Part shown: positions 35,106 to 45,400 of the stretch, one piece after another | Layout: every line of letters begins with the position of its first letter | How positions within the stretch are numbered: the stretch's first letter is position 1 | Assembly: GCA_039024635.1 (NCBI GenBank) | Contig: JBCCQA010000031.1 | Location: 1 to 64,000 of the forward strand | Source of the DNA: Kuafuiihalomonas sp039024635 | GTDB taxonomy: Bacteria; Myxococcota; Kuafuiibacteriia; Kuafuiibacteriales; Kuafuiibacteriaceae | Direction: 5' to 3' | DNA length: 64,000 nucleotides | Program-made: the position numbers and the translations under genes | The notes under the pieces: generated by a model | The model's input: the letters and a program-made list of their open reading frames with translations, nothing else | Told to the model about the DNA's origin: nothing | Databases searched by the model: none

Positions 35106-36595
35106 TTGTTCTCATTGGAGCGGCGCTGGCGGCCGCTCCCACCCTCGACGGCATCGCCGCGCTGGAGAAGCGCGTGCAGACCATGGGGCCCCTCCCGGTG
35201 CTGATCGACTCCGAAGGCGCTCTGCCGCCCGAGGCAGTCCTGGCTTCGGTGGCCGACGCGCACCCCACGGTGCTCGGTCGGATGGCCGAAGCCGAAGCCG
35301 CCAGAGCCAAGCTGATGGCAAGCAGAGGCTTCTTCGATCCGAACCTGGACGTAGAGCTCACCACGGTGCCCGCTGGCTACTACGACTACACTTCGGTGGA
35401 CGCCGGTCTGACCCAGGCCACCCCGCTGTGGGGGCTTCAGCTGACGGCCGGCTATAGGATCGGCATCGAGGGCGAGAACGACTTCGCCCCCTACAACGAG
35501 ATTCTCGAGACCCTGGACGCGGGCGAGGTGCGCTTCGAGGCCAAGCTTCCCTTCCTCAAAGGTGGACCCATTGACCCCGGCCGAGCCGAGCTTCGCCAGA
35601 GTCGACTCTCGGTGGAGGAGGCTCAGGCCCAGCTTCGGGCAGCTCGACTAGGCGTGGCGATACAGGCTTTGGACGCCTACTGGAAGTGGCGGGCCTCGGC
35701 CGTCGCCTATGACGTGCAGCGCAGGCTGGCCGAGCTCACCATTCGACGAGACACCCTGGTCCGGCGTCGAATCGAGGAGGGTACCCTGCCCGAAGTCGAG
35801 CGAGCCGAGAGCCTTCGTGCAGTCCTGGACCGCCGCAACGACGCCCTGGCCGCCTTTCGAGACCTGCAGAACGCCGGAGTGAGCCTGTCCATCTTTCTGC
35901 GCTCCGAGGACGGTCTGCCCCTGATCCCGCCCCAGAGCCAGGCGCCGCCCAGGCTCGACTTCGAAGCGGCCGAGGCGGTGGAGACCGGGACGATCCCGGG
36001 CGTCGTTCCGAATCGACCGGAGCTTCGGGCCATCCAGCAGAAGGTAGCCAAGGCCGAGGTCGAGACACGCCTGAGACGGAACGAGGCTCTACCCAAGGTC
36101 GACGGGAAGCTCGGGCTGTCCAAGGACTTCGGCGACGCGCAGAACGAAGGTGAATCAAGCGATCGTTTCATCATCTTCGACCCCGCCGAGCTCAAGCTCG
36201 GGCTGTCGGTGGACTTCCCGGTCCTGCTGCGAAAGGGCCGCGGCATCGCAGCCCAGGCCCGGGCCCAGCTCGATGCCATCGAGCGCAAAGCCCAGCTGAC
36301 GGGAGAGAAGTTGGAGGCCGAACTGCGAAAGCTGGCCCAGACCATCGACGCATTGGACGCTCAGACGGAAGTCGCGCGAGACCTTCAGGTCGCGGCCGAG
36401 ATCGCGGCGGCGGCGGCTCGCCGGAAGTTCGAGATTGGAACCGCGAACCTCTTCGACGTTTTCCTTCGAGAGAGCAAGGCGGCGGAGGCAAGCATCAAAG
36501 CGGCCAAAGTCACCGCCGCCCGAAGCGCGGCCCGAATGGTCTGGGAGCTCTCCACCTGCCAGGCCGCCCTCCGCGAAGGCCTGGACCCCTGCTGA
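35102..36595 (+). CDS. TolC-family outer-membrane channel
   Basis: 497 residues. A short hydrophobic signal (MIVLIGAALAAAP) precedes two repeated halves typical of TolC/OEP proteins. The first contains AEAEAARAKLMASRGFFDPNL and long helices around SRLSVEEAQAQLRAARLGV. The second contains NRPELRAIQQKVAKAEVETRLRRNEALPKVD. The C-terminal helix ends near ELSTCQAALREGLDPC, with two cysteines that could form a disulfide. GTG 35102 overlaps the adaptor stop. It is the outer-membrane exit of the ABC-HlyD system. Confidence 0.88.
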   Translation: MIVLIGAALAAAPTLDGIAALEKRVQTMGPLPVLIDSEGALPPEAVLASVADAHPTVLGRMAEAEAARAKLMASRGFFDPNLDVELTTVPAGYYDYTSVDAGLTQATPLWGLQLTAGYRIGIEGENDFAPYNEILETLDAGEVRFEAKLPFLKGGPIDPGRAELRQSRLSVEEAQAQLRAARLGVAIQALDAYWKWRASAVAYDVQRRLAELTIRRDTLVRRRIEEGTLPEVERAESLRAVLDRRNDALAAFRDLQNAGVSLSIFLRSEDGLPLIPPQSQAPPRLDFEAAEAVETGTIPGVVPNRPELRAIQQKVAKAEVETRLRRNEALPKVDGKLGLSKDFGDAQNEGESSDRFIIFDPAELKLGLSVDFPVLLRKGRGIAAQARAQLDAIERKAQLTGEKLEAELRKLAQTIDALDAQTEVARDLQVAAEIAAAAARRKFEIGTANLFDVFLRESKAAEASIKAAKVTAARSAARMVWELSTCQAALREGLDPC

Positions 36596-36636
36596 CGGGC
36601 TTGGCCTGAGGCCAGTCCCATGAGAGCCAAGGGCGG

Positions 36637-37167
36637 ATGCGGGCCGCCAGTCTGATCTCCGCGCTCATCCTGTCGAGCTGCGCTGGTGCTGGGCTTCACT
36701 TTCGACGCTCTCCGGAGTTCGCGTCGCGCCAAGCCGAAGGCGTTTCTCGGATTCAGCAGTCGGAATGCCGAGTGGAAGGCGAATTCACAAACGCCGCCTG
36801 GTTCCCTCAGCCTCCTCAGTCGCCCCAGCCCACCACGACTCGGACCAGCACCGTCGTGCCTGAAGTTCGCGGCTCGCTACTCAAGTCCGAGATTGCTGCG
36901 GTGATCCGAAACTTCTTCCCTGAGTTCGAGAGTTGCTACGAGATGGCCCTCGAGCGTAATCCGGAACTCAAGGGCCAACTGGCCCTCCACTTCACCATCG
37001 GGCCGAACGGCCAGGTGAGTCGAACCGGCGTGCGCAGGAGCGAATTCGAGGACCTTCGCTTCATGCAGTGCATGGTCGAGATGAGCTGCGCGATGAGGTT
37101 CCCCGAGACCAAAGGCGGCGGCAACGTCATCGTGACGTATCCTTTCATTTTCAGCAGCGGCCTTTGA
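36637..37167 (+). CDS. AgmX/PglI C-terminal-domain lipoprotein
   Basis: 176 residues. The signal peptide ends in a lipobox ILSSC. After a Pro/Thr-rich linker (QPPQSPQPTTTRTST), residues ~85-174 match the AgmX/PglI C-terminal domain, a TonB-C-like fold abundant in Myxococcota. It includes VIRNFFPEFESCYEMALERNPELKG, LHFTIGPNGQVSRTGV and a closing FPETKGGGNVIVTYPFIF. Such domains occur in envelope and gliding-motility proteins of myxobacteria. It lies 41 bases after the TolC-like gene on the same strand; whether it belongs to that operon is uncertain. Confidence 0.82.
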   Translation: MRAASLISALILSSCAGAGLHFRRSPEFASRQAEGVSRIQQSECRVEGEFTNAAWFPQPPQSPQPTTTRTSTVVPEVRGSLLKSEIAAVIRNFFPEFESCYEMALERNPELKGQLALHFTIGPNGQVSRTGVRRSEFEDLRFMQCMVEMSCAMRFPETKGGGNVIVTYPFIFSSGL

Positions 37168-37231
37168 GTCCAAGGAATTTCATGGCGGGGCTCTTGAAGC
37201 CTTCGCTCGGAGTGGGCTTAGCTCGACCACG

Positions 37232-38722
<1,491 letters not shown>

Positions 38723-38762
38723 GGACCTTCGCCTCCCGTCGATGCACGGGGTACGTCACCCC

Positions 38763-39662
38763 ATGGCCGACTACTTCTCTCACTCGCTCGACATCCTGAC
38801 TCAGAAGCTCACGAGCTGGTCCGACGCGCTGATCGCACTGCTTCCGAACTTCGTGCTCGCAGTCTTGATCATGCTGCTGACCTATGGGACGGCGCGGATT
38901 GCGCGGAAGATCACGGAAAAGACCCTGTCCGCCGTCTTCCAGGCCGTCAGCCTGCGGACGGTCCTCGCTGGCGCCGTGTACTACGGAGTGATCATAATGG
39001 GCTTTCTCGTGGCTTTGGAGTTCCTTCAGCTACAGAAAGCGGTGACCAGCCTGCTCGCCGGTGCCGGCGTCATCGGTCTGGCCCTCTCCTTTGCCTTTCA
39101 GGACCTGGCCACCAACGTCGTCTCCGGCCTCTTGATCACCGTCCAGCGCCCCCTCGTGGTTGGGGACTTCGTCAAGACCCACGACTACCGAGGCCATGTC
39201 GAAACCATCGGGCTTCGGAGCGTGACCATTCGGGACCTGGACGGGCAGCACGTCGTCATCCCTTCCAAGGACATCTTTCAGAGCCCGCTGTTGAACTTCA
39301 GCACCGACAACATTCGGCGGGTGAACCTGGAGGTCGGCGTCAGCTACGCCTCGGACTTGGAGCAGGTGGCCGGCTTGGTCCAAGAGGCGCTGACGAGCCT
39401 CCCCACGCGGCTGAAGACCAAGCCCGTCAAGGTCCAGTACTCGGGCTTCGGCGACAGCTCGATCGACTTCGTAGCACGCTTCTGGGTAGCGAGTTGCGAA
39501 GAGGTCGACGTTCTCGACGCTAAGAGCGCGGCCATGGTGGCGATCAAGAAGAGCTTCGACGCCCATGATATCACCATCCCCTTTCCGATCCGTACACTCG
39601 ACTTCGGCATTCGGGGCGGGGAACGCCTGGACGAGGTCCTTCCGCGAAGCGAAGCCGCCTAG
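38763..39662 (+). CDS. Small-conductance mechanosensitive channel, MscS family
   Basis: 299 residues. Three membrane helices lie in the first ~110 residues. The pore-lining TM3 is rich in Gly/Ala (LLAGAGVIGLALSFAFQDLATNVVSG), followed by the beta-domain (RPLVVGDFVKT, VETIGLRSVTIRDLDGQHVVIPS) and the cytoplasmic vestibule. It protects cells against hypo-osmotic shock. ATG 38763 (MADYFSHSLD) is preferred; ATG 38742 adds seven residues. Its TAG stop lies inside a CTAG shared with the convergent pseudouridine synthase. Confidence 0.93.
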   Translation: MADYFSHSLDILTQKLTSWSDALIALLPNFVLAVLIMLLTYGTARIARKITEKTLSAVFQAVSLRTVLAGAVYYGVIIMGFLVALEFLQLQKAVTSLLAGAGVIGLALSFAFQDLATNVVSGLLITVQRPLVVGDFVKTHDYRGHVETIGLRSVTIRDLDGQHVVIPSKDIFQSPLLNFSTDNIRRVNLEVGVSYASDLEQVAGLVQEALTSLPTRLKTKPVKVQYSGFGDSSIDFVARFWVASCEEVDVLDAKSAAMVAIKKSFDAHDITIPFPIRTLDFGIRGGERLDEVLPRSEAA

Positions 39663-40306
39663 GCAGGTGGGACAATTAGGTTGGAGAAAGGCGGATCCGA
39701 GCTCAGCCCGAGATGGCCACCATCGGGGTGGGGAAAGCGAAGCCGAGACGCGTGCAAGAGAAGTCGTTCGCCCCCCTCGCCGTAAAGTCGATCGCCTCGG
39801 AGCGCCACCCCGAGACCCTCGGGCGCCGCGGCGTGGAGCCGGATCTGATGGGTGCGGCCGGTCAGTGCTTCGAAGCGAAAGCTCGGACCGAGCGGCCCCT
39901 CGCCTTCGTACCGCCACTCGGTCACTCCCAGCTTGCCGAGGACGGGGTCGACCACCTGGCGCGGGCGGTCCTCGGGATCGAGGCGAGTCCGGAGCTCGAT
40001 GCGACCGCTGGAGGGACCCGACCACGACCGAGAGAGAACGCCCAGATAGCCCTTCTTGACCTCCCGTTCCTGAAAGGCCCGCTGAAGGAAGCGGTAGGCG
40101 TCGAGGTCTTTGGCCGCGACCAAAAGGCCGGAGGTCGCCTGATCCAGGCGGTGAGCCATCCGAACGAAAGGACGATCCCGGGCGAGAAAGGCCTCGACGT
40201 TGTGGGCACCGGTCGGGCCCTTCCCGGCAACGGAGAGAAGTCCGTCCGGCTTGTCGACGACGATCAGCCGAGCGTCCTCGTGGACGATGGAGAGAGGCGG
40301 TTTCAG
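39659..40306 (-). CDS. RluA-family RNA pseudouridine synthase with probable CTG start
   Basis: Converts specific uridines in rRNA or tRNA to pseudouridine. The frame holds IVHEDARLIVVDKPDGLLS, the catalytic MAHRLDQATSGL (Asp in HRLDxxTSG), and the conserved RTHQIRLHAA. The first ATG in frame (40159) would start at the catalytic motif and lose the conserved N-terminal ~49 residues. Upstream, the frame has no ATG, GTG or TTG back to a stop codon. A CTG at 40306 overlaps the stop of the small upstream gene as CTGA, exactly like the ATGA/GTGA overlaps elsewhere in this window. It gives 215 residues. CTG initiation is inferred. A sequencing error is an alternative. Confidence 0.8.
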   Translation of the reverse strand: MKPPLSIVHEDARLIVVDKPDGLLSVAGKGPTGAHNVEAFLARDRPFVRMAHRLDQATSGLLVAAKDLDAYRFLQRAFQEREVKKGYLGVLSRSWSGPSSGRIELRTRLDPEDRPRQVVDPVLGKLGVTEWRYEGEGPLGPSFRFEALTGRTHQIRLHAAAPEGLGVALRGDRLYGEGGERLLLHASRLRFPHPDGGHLGLSSDPPFSNLIVPPA

Positions 40307-40494
40307 AGCTGACTCTTCAGCCCGAAGTTCTTCGGGTACTTCGGGCGAGGCTTGGGGTAGTCGACTTCATGAGGGTGCGACGCGAGGTCCCAGCTCAGAG
40401 CCTCCGCCGCCCCATGCGGTCGGCCAAGACCGTGGGTGCCGATTCGGGCCGAACCATCGTCATTTGGCGTTTGCGCGAGACGATCGACGGCCAT
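40303..40494 (-). CDS. Small protein of unknown function upstream of the pseudouridine synthase
   Basis: 63 residues starting at ATG 40494, no recognised domain. The C-terminal part is basic and Pro-rich (HEVDYPKPRPKYPKNFG). Codon third positions are mostly G or C, strongest in the second half, which supports coding. Its TGA stop overlaps the proposed CTG start of the synthase by four bases (CTGA). The frame is also open to 40596, but that would run to the tamA-like start. It could be a leader peptide that couples translation of the synthase. Confidence 0.45.
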   Translation of the reverse strand: MAVDRLAQTPNDDGSARIGTHGLGRPHGAAEALSWDLASHPHEVDYPKPRPKYPKNFGLKSQL

Positions 40495-40594
40495 GACGGG
40501 GGGGCCTCCGAGGGGGGAGCTCCCACGCGACCCGGGATGGGTCAACGCATTCAGCAACCGGCTGGGCCTTTGAGGGGAGGGCCCGCCTAGAGCC

Positions 40595-42445
40595 ATGGTG
40601 GCCCTCCTCCTCCTTTTGATGTCGACGCCCGAAACCGAGACCCAAGCTCCGGTGGTCCGGGAGGTCGTGTTCGAGGGTCTTCAAGGCGTCGACCAAAAGG
40701 CCTTGGTCGAAGGCCTACGGCATCGTCCGCCCCACGGCCTGTTCCGTCAGCGATACACGCTGGACTCTTTGGCCCTAGAGCTCGATCGACGACGCATCGA
40801 GGCTTTCCTTCAGCTTCGGGGTTGGTTCGACGCCGTCGTTCGTGAGGTGACGGTCGAAGAGCTCAGCAACGGCGTTCGGCTCAGCTTCGTCATCGACCAA
40901 GGCCATCCAGGTCGTCTGGTCGACCTCGACTTTGTCCTCACGTCCAGCCAGACGCTGTCCGATGAACGCCGGAGGAGCCTCGTCCCTCTCGAGCTCGGAG
41001 CGCCAGTGGACTACAGCAAGTATGAAGAGGGAAAGGTCCGAATCGCCCAAGCGCTCCGGGCTGAAGGCTACGCCCACGCTCGGGTCGATGGCGTGGTCGA
41101 AGCCAAGCAGGACGTACCCGAGGCGCGCGTCGTCTACACCCTGCGGCCCGGACCGCTCGTTCGATTCGGTCCCACCTCAATCGTTGGGACTTCCAGCGTC
41201 CCACGAACCGCCATTCGAAATCGTATCGCCTACCAAGAGGGCCAGATCTTTGATCCCAAGCTCGTCGAGCTCACCGAGGGTCGGCTGTATCAGCTCGATC
41301 TGATCGGCTCGGTCCAGCTCGACTGGCCTCCGGAAAGAAACCCGCTTCCCATGGTCATCTCCGTGCGAGACGGCGTCCCACGGGAACTCAGACTCGGCGG
41401 CGGCGTGGCCCGAGACACTGTGAACTGGGAGCTCCGACTACGAGGCGAGTACACCGAAGCGGACTTCCTGCACCCGCTTCAGACTCTGCGCCTACAGCTT
41501 CGTCCCTCCCTGACTTTTCAGGAAGACCTGCTCAGACTAGCTCCCAATCTGGAGGCCCGAGGCTCGATCAGCCGGGACGACTTCCTGCTCCCTCGGCTTC
41601 AGGGTACGGTGAGCGTGGCCTACCAGATCAATCAGCTGGAGGGCATTCAGGTCCAGGGTCCCCGCTTCGAGCTCGGCGTCCAGCGTGCCTTCTTCCTCGA
41701 CCGTCTGGTGGCCCGACTCAGTCTCAACTTCGACTACTTCTTTGCCGTGGGCTTCGACGACATCGACGAATCGACCACGGCGACTGAGCGGAGCGACTTC
41801 GGGATCTCCCCTTCCCTTCCACTACTCTACGCGGAACCCCGCCTGACCTACGATGGGCGAGACCGGCCCAACAACCCTCGAAGTGGTTTCCTGGTCCAGC
41901 TCCGCTTCGAGGGCGGAGCCGCCTTGAATGGAGGCGGCTACACCACCACCACGCCCGAAGCCCGTGGCTACCTGAGCTTCAGTCCGTCGACTGTCCTCGC
42001 CAGCCGACTGCAGCTCGGAACCACCCTATTCGGTACCCTGCCCGCCACTCGACGCTACTTCTCGGGTGGCGCCCAGAGTCACCGCGGCTTCCCGAATCGG
42101 CGACTCGCGCCCTCGATCGAGGACGACGACGGCGACATCACCCCTTTGGGAGGTGAGCACGAGCTGGAGCTCTCGATCGAGCTTCGACAAGACCTCTTCC
42201 AACTCTTCGGGAACACCCTCGGCATCGTCGCCTTCGTCGACGGTGCCGACGTGGCTCAGGGCTTGCGGGACCTGGAGGTCCCGAACCTCCACTGGGCACC
42301 CGGACTTGGCTTGCGCTACGAAACGCCGGTCGGACCCGTTCGCTTCGACATCGGCTATCGCGTAAATCGGGGTGAAGACGTCCGGCCGGTCTCTGGGCCC
42401 GTGGACCGGCTGGCCTGGCACCTGGCGATCGGACAGGCGTTTTGA
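40595..42445 (+). CDS. tamA: TamA-like Omp85 outer-membrane assembly protein
   Basis: 616 residues. The signal peptide is short (MVALLLLLMS). POTRA domains occupy about 20-260 (VVREVVFEGLQGVDQKALVEGL, LVDLDFVLTSSQTLS, VRFGPTSIVGTSSVP). The C-terminal 16-strand barrel includes RYFSGGAQSHRGFPNRRL, containing the conserved Omp85 (V/I)RGF-type loop-6 motif as HRGF, and ends in WHLAIGQAF with terminal Phe. It is translationally coupled to the TamB gene (TTGA overlap). TamA and TamB work together in outer-membrane protein or phospholipid transport. Confidence 0.9.
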   Translation: MVALLLLLMSTPETETQAPVVREVVFEGLQGVDQKALVEGLRHRPPHGLFRQRYTLDSLALELDRRRIEAFLQLRGWFDAVVREVTVEELSNGVRLSFVIDQGHPGRLVDLDFVLTSSQTLSDERRRSLVPLELGAPVDYSKYEEGKVRIAQALRAEGYAHARVDGVVEAKQDVPEARVVYTLRPGPLVRFGPTSIVGTSSVPRTAIRNRIAYQEGQIFDPKLVELTEGRLYQLDLIGSVQLDWPPERNPLPMVISVRDGVPRELRLGGGVARDTVNWELRLRGEYTEADFLHPLQTLRLQLRPSLTFQEDLLRLAPNLEARGSISRDDFLLPRLQGTVSVAYQINQLEGIQVQGPRFELGVQRAFFLDRLVARLSLNFDYFFAVGFDDIDESTTATERSDFGISPSLPLLYAEPRLTYDGRDRPNNPRSGFLVQLRFEGGAALNGGGYTTTTPEARGYLSFSPSTVLASRLQLGTTLFGTLPATRRYFSGGAQSHRGFPNRRLAPSIEDDDGDITPLGGEHELELSIELRQDLFQLFGNTLGIVAFVDGADVAQGLRDLEVPNLHWAPGLGLRYETPVGPVRFDIGYRVNRGEDVRPVSGPVDRLAWHLAIGQAF

Positions 42446-45400
42446 AGAAGGTCATTCGATGGTGCGTGCGGGTCCTGGGAAGCGTCCTGCTCCTCTGTGT
42501 GCTTTCTGTTGCCCTCGCCCACACCAGCTGGGGCTTCGAGCTAGCCAAGGCCTTGGTCCTTCCCAGCCTCTCCCGCTCCGTCTTCGCGGGCACGCTCCAG
42601 GTCGGACGGCTCGAAGGCTTCTTGGGCACGGACTTCAGCCTCACCGAGCTCGTGTTGACGGACGAGACCGGGGCGCCCGCCTGCGAGATAGAGCGACTCC
42701 GGATCCGCTGGGACTTCCTGGCCCTGCTGTCCGGTCGCGTCCACGTCCAGGCCGTGGACATCGAGTCCACCCGGGTGACCCTCCGCGCGGGCGAAGGCGG
42801 CGGTATCGCCGCCCTCCTGTCGCCGAGCCCAACCAAGTCTTCTCGAAGCCCCGATGAGCCTCCGCGGAGCCCCCTCCCCATCACGGTGGACCGCATCTAT
42901 CTCAGCGACGGTCGCTTCATTTTTGGGCGACCCGAGATCCGGGTCGAAGGTGTGACGCTTTCCGGACGCTTTCGCTTCGTCGAAGCCGAGCTCGAAGCCA
43001 CCGACGTCGATCTCACGGCGGCTCTCCGCACGCAGACCCCAGGCCCGCTGACGCTCGAGGGCCGCTACGGGCTGGTCGAGGGGGAGCACCAACTGAGCGC
43101 TACGGTCAGCGTGGCGGCCGCTCGGCTGCGGACCGAGGACCTTCGATGGGACGGCGTTCACGTTCCGTTGGGCCGACTTCGGGCCGAGCTCCCAGCGGGA
43201 TTCATGCGGGCATGGCTGGGGGGACCCGAGTTCGGGCTTCGCTTGCAAGCCGAGAGCGGACCGGAGCCGGGCCGGGAAGGCGGCACGCTATGGCGGCTTG
43301 AAGCCCAAGCCGAGGATGCGGACCTGAGAGGCCAAGGTCGGGCTCGGGGCGACGGAACAGAGTTCGAGCTCGCACTTCGAAACGTCGATCCGCGGAGCCT
43401 GTCCGCCGACGCACCCGGGGGCAGGGTGAGTAGCCGTCTCGAAGGTCGCCTCCTGCTGGGCCCCCTGCGGGGACGCCTGCGAACGACGAGTACTGCCACC
43501 CTCAGCCTCCCCGGCGGCCAGGCTAGGGTGCCCCTCCAAGCCGAAGGCGAGGGCGAACTCGGCGAAGACGGCAGGCTCGAGGCCCGGCTTCGCCTGAGAA
43601 GTCCCGGAAGCAGCGCCGACCTGGCGGCCACTCTTGCAGACCTCATTGAGCGCCCTCGCCTGCAGCGGCTGGAGGCTTCAGTTCAGACGCCCGCCCTCGA
43701 GAAGCTGCCCCTTCCCGGCCGGCCACGAGGCGCACTCGAAGCAGAGACCACCTGGGTTGCAGGCGAGTGGTCGGGTCGACTCACCGGGCGGGGGCTGGGG
43801 GTCGGCCTTGCGAGCGTGGAGGTTCTCGACCTCGAGGCTGGAGGCCGAGACTTCGACCTGGAAGGAAAGCTTCGAGCCCAGGACCTACGCGTCGGACGTT
43901 TCGTCCAGACCGAGACCGCACTTCGCATCCTTCCCGCCGAGCGGGGCAAGCGCTTCGAACTCGACTCCACCGGACGTTCGCCCCTTCAGATGGTTGAGCT
44001 GTCGGGCACGGGCCAAGTCGGCTGGCCCCTCGACCTGGCGCTCGAAGAGGGCACGGTCGTGACCGGGACTTCGACCTGGACTCTCTCGCCCTGGCAACTC
44101 GCCGTCGGCGTGGATGGCCTCAAGGTCCAAGACTTGGCGGCCCGGACCCCAGAGGGCGAGCTACAGGTCGACGGCGAGGCCCGATGGCGTCCCGATGTCG
44201 AGGGCCAGCTTCGCGCAAGGGCGGACCTGGCCGACCTCTCGGATCTGAGCTTCGCGTTTCCCCAACTCCGAGGCGGCCGTCTTCGCGTGGGCGTGGAAGC
44301 AGTCTGGAATGAAGGCGGGTTGAAGGGAGAAACCTCGGGCAACGCGAAGCTTCTCGTTTCGCCTGCCCGGGAGGCGATCGACGTTCGTTTCAAAGGAGAT
44401 ATCGGGGCCAAGATCGTCGTGGGAGGTTCCGTGGACGGTGGAAATCTCGGGCAGTTGGCCCTCGATGCCGAAGCTGAGCCACCGCCTAGCCTCGCCGAGT
44501 GGATGGCGCTCGAGGAGTGGTTGGAGCGCCTTCGGCGCGTGGATGCGGCGGTGGACGATGTCCGACTCGGAGGGTGGACCGAGCTCTTTGGACTGCCGGC
44601 GGTCGAGGGCGGGGCTGAGGGTTCTCTCGTCCTCCGTCCGGACAGTCTCGAGGGTCGCTTTCATGCCGATGGCCTTCAGATCTCGTCCATGCGGGCGCCA
44701 CTCTCCATCGACCTCGAAGCCCAAGGCCAAGACGACCAGACCTCGATTCAGGGGCGCTTGCTGGCCGACGTGCCCGTGGGCGTCCTCAGCGCGACGGTCG
44801 CCCGTTCATGGCGTGATGCTTCCGAATGGGAGGCGAGCGACGGCGAGGCTCGGCTAGAGCTCGACCGGATCACGATGGCGCGCTTCGCCCGCTTCGTCGA
44901 TCTCCCCGAACCCTTCGACGCTCCGGTGGGCGGAGAGCTGGAAGCGGTGGCCCACCTGAAACAGCGGGGCGGGCAGGTCGGGGGGGAGCTCCTTCTTCGG
45001 GCGCGAGCCGTCGAACCCTATCCTGCTTCGCCCCGCATCGACCTCGGCCTGGAGAGTGTCGTTGGCGACCAGGGGTGGACAGTTTCAGCAACCGTTGCCG
45101 GCCGCGGTCTGGGCCAGGTCCGGGCCGAGCTTGCGGGATCCGGTCCACCGTGGCGCACTCTGGTGCCAGCCGAAGGGCGCCTGCAGCTTCAGGCCCTTCG
45201 CGTGACAGGCCTGCGAGCGCTGTATCCGGTTCCAATCCTGCGACAGGGCAGTCTGAGTGGCGAGGTCGAGTGGGCGGAGAAGGGGCAGCGTGGGCAGGCT
45301 AGCCTGCATCTGAATGAAGCTCGGATCTTCGACGGTCAGCCCGATTTTGCTCTCGAACTGTCTTCCGAACGGAGTGCCGAAGGAATCGACTACCTACTCT

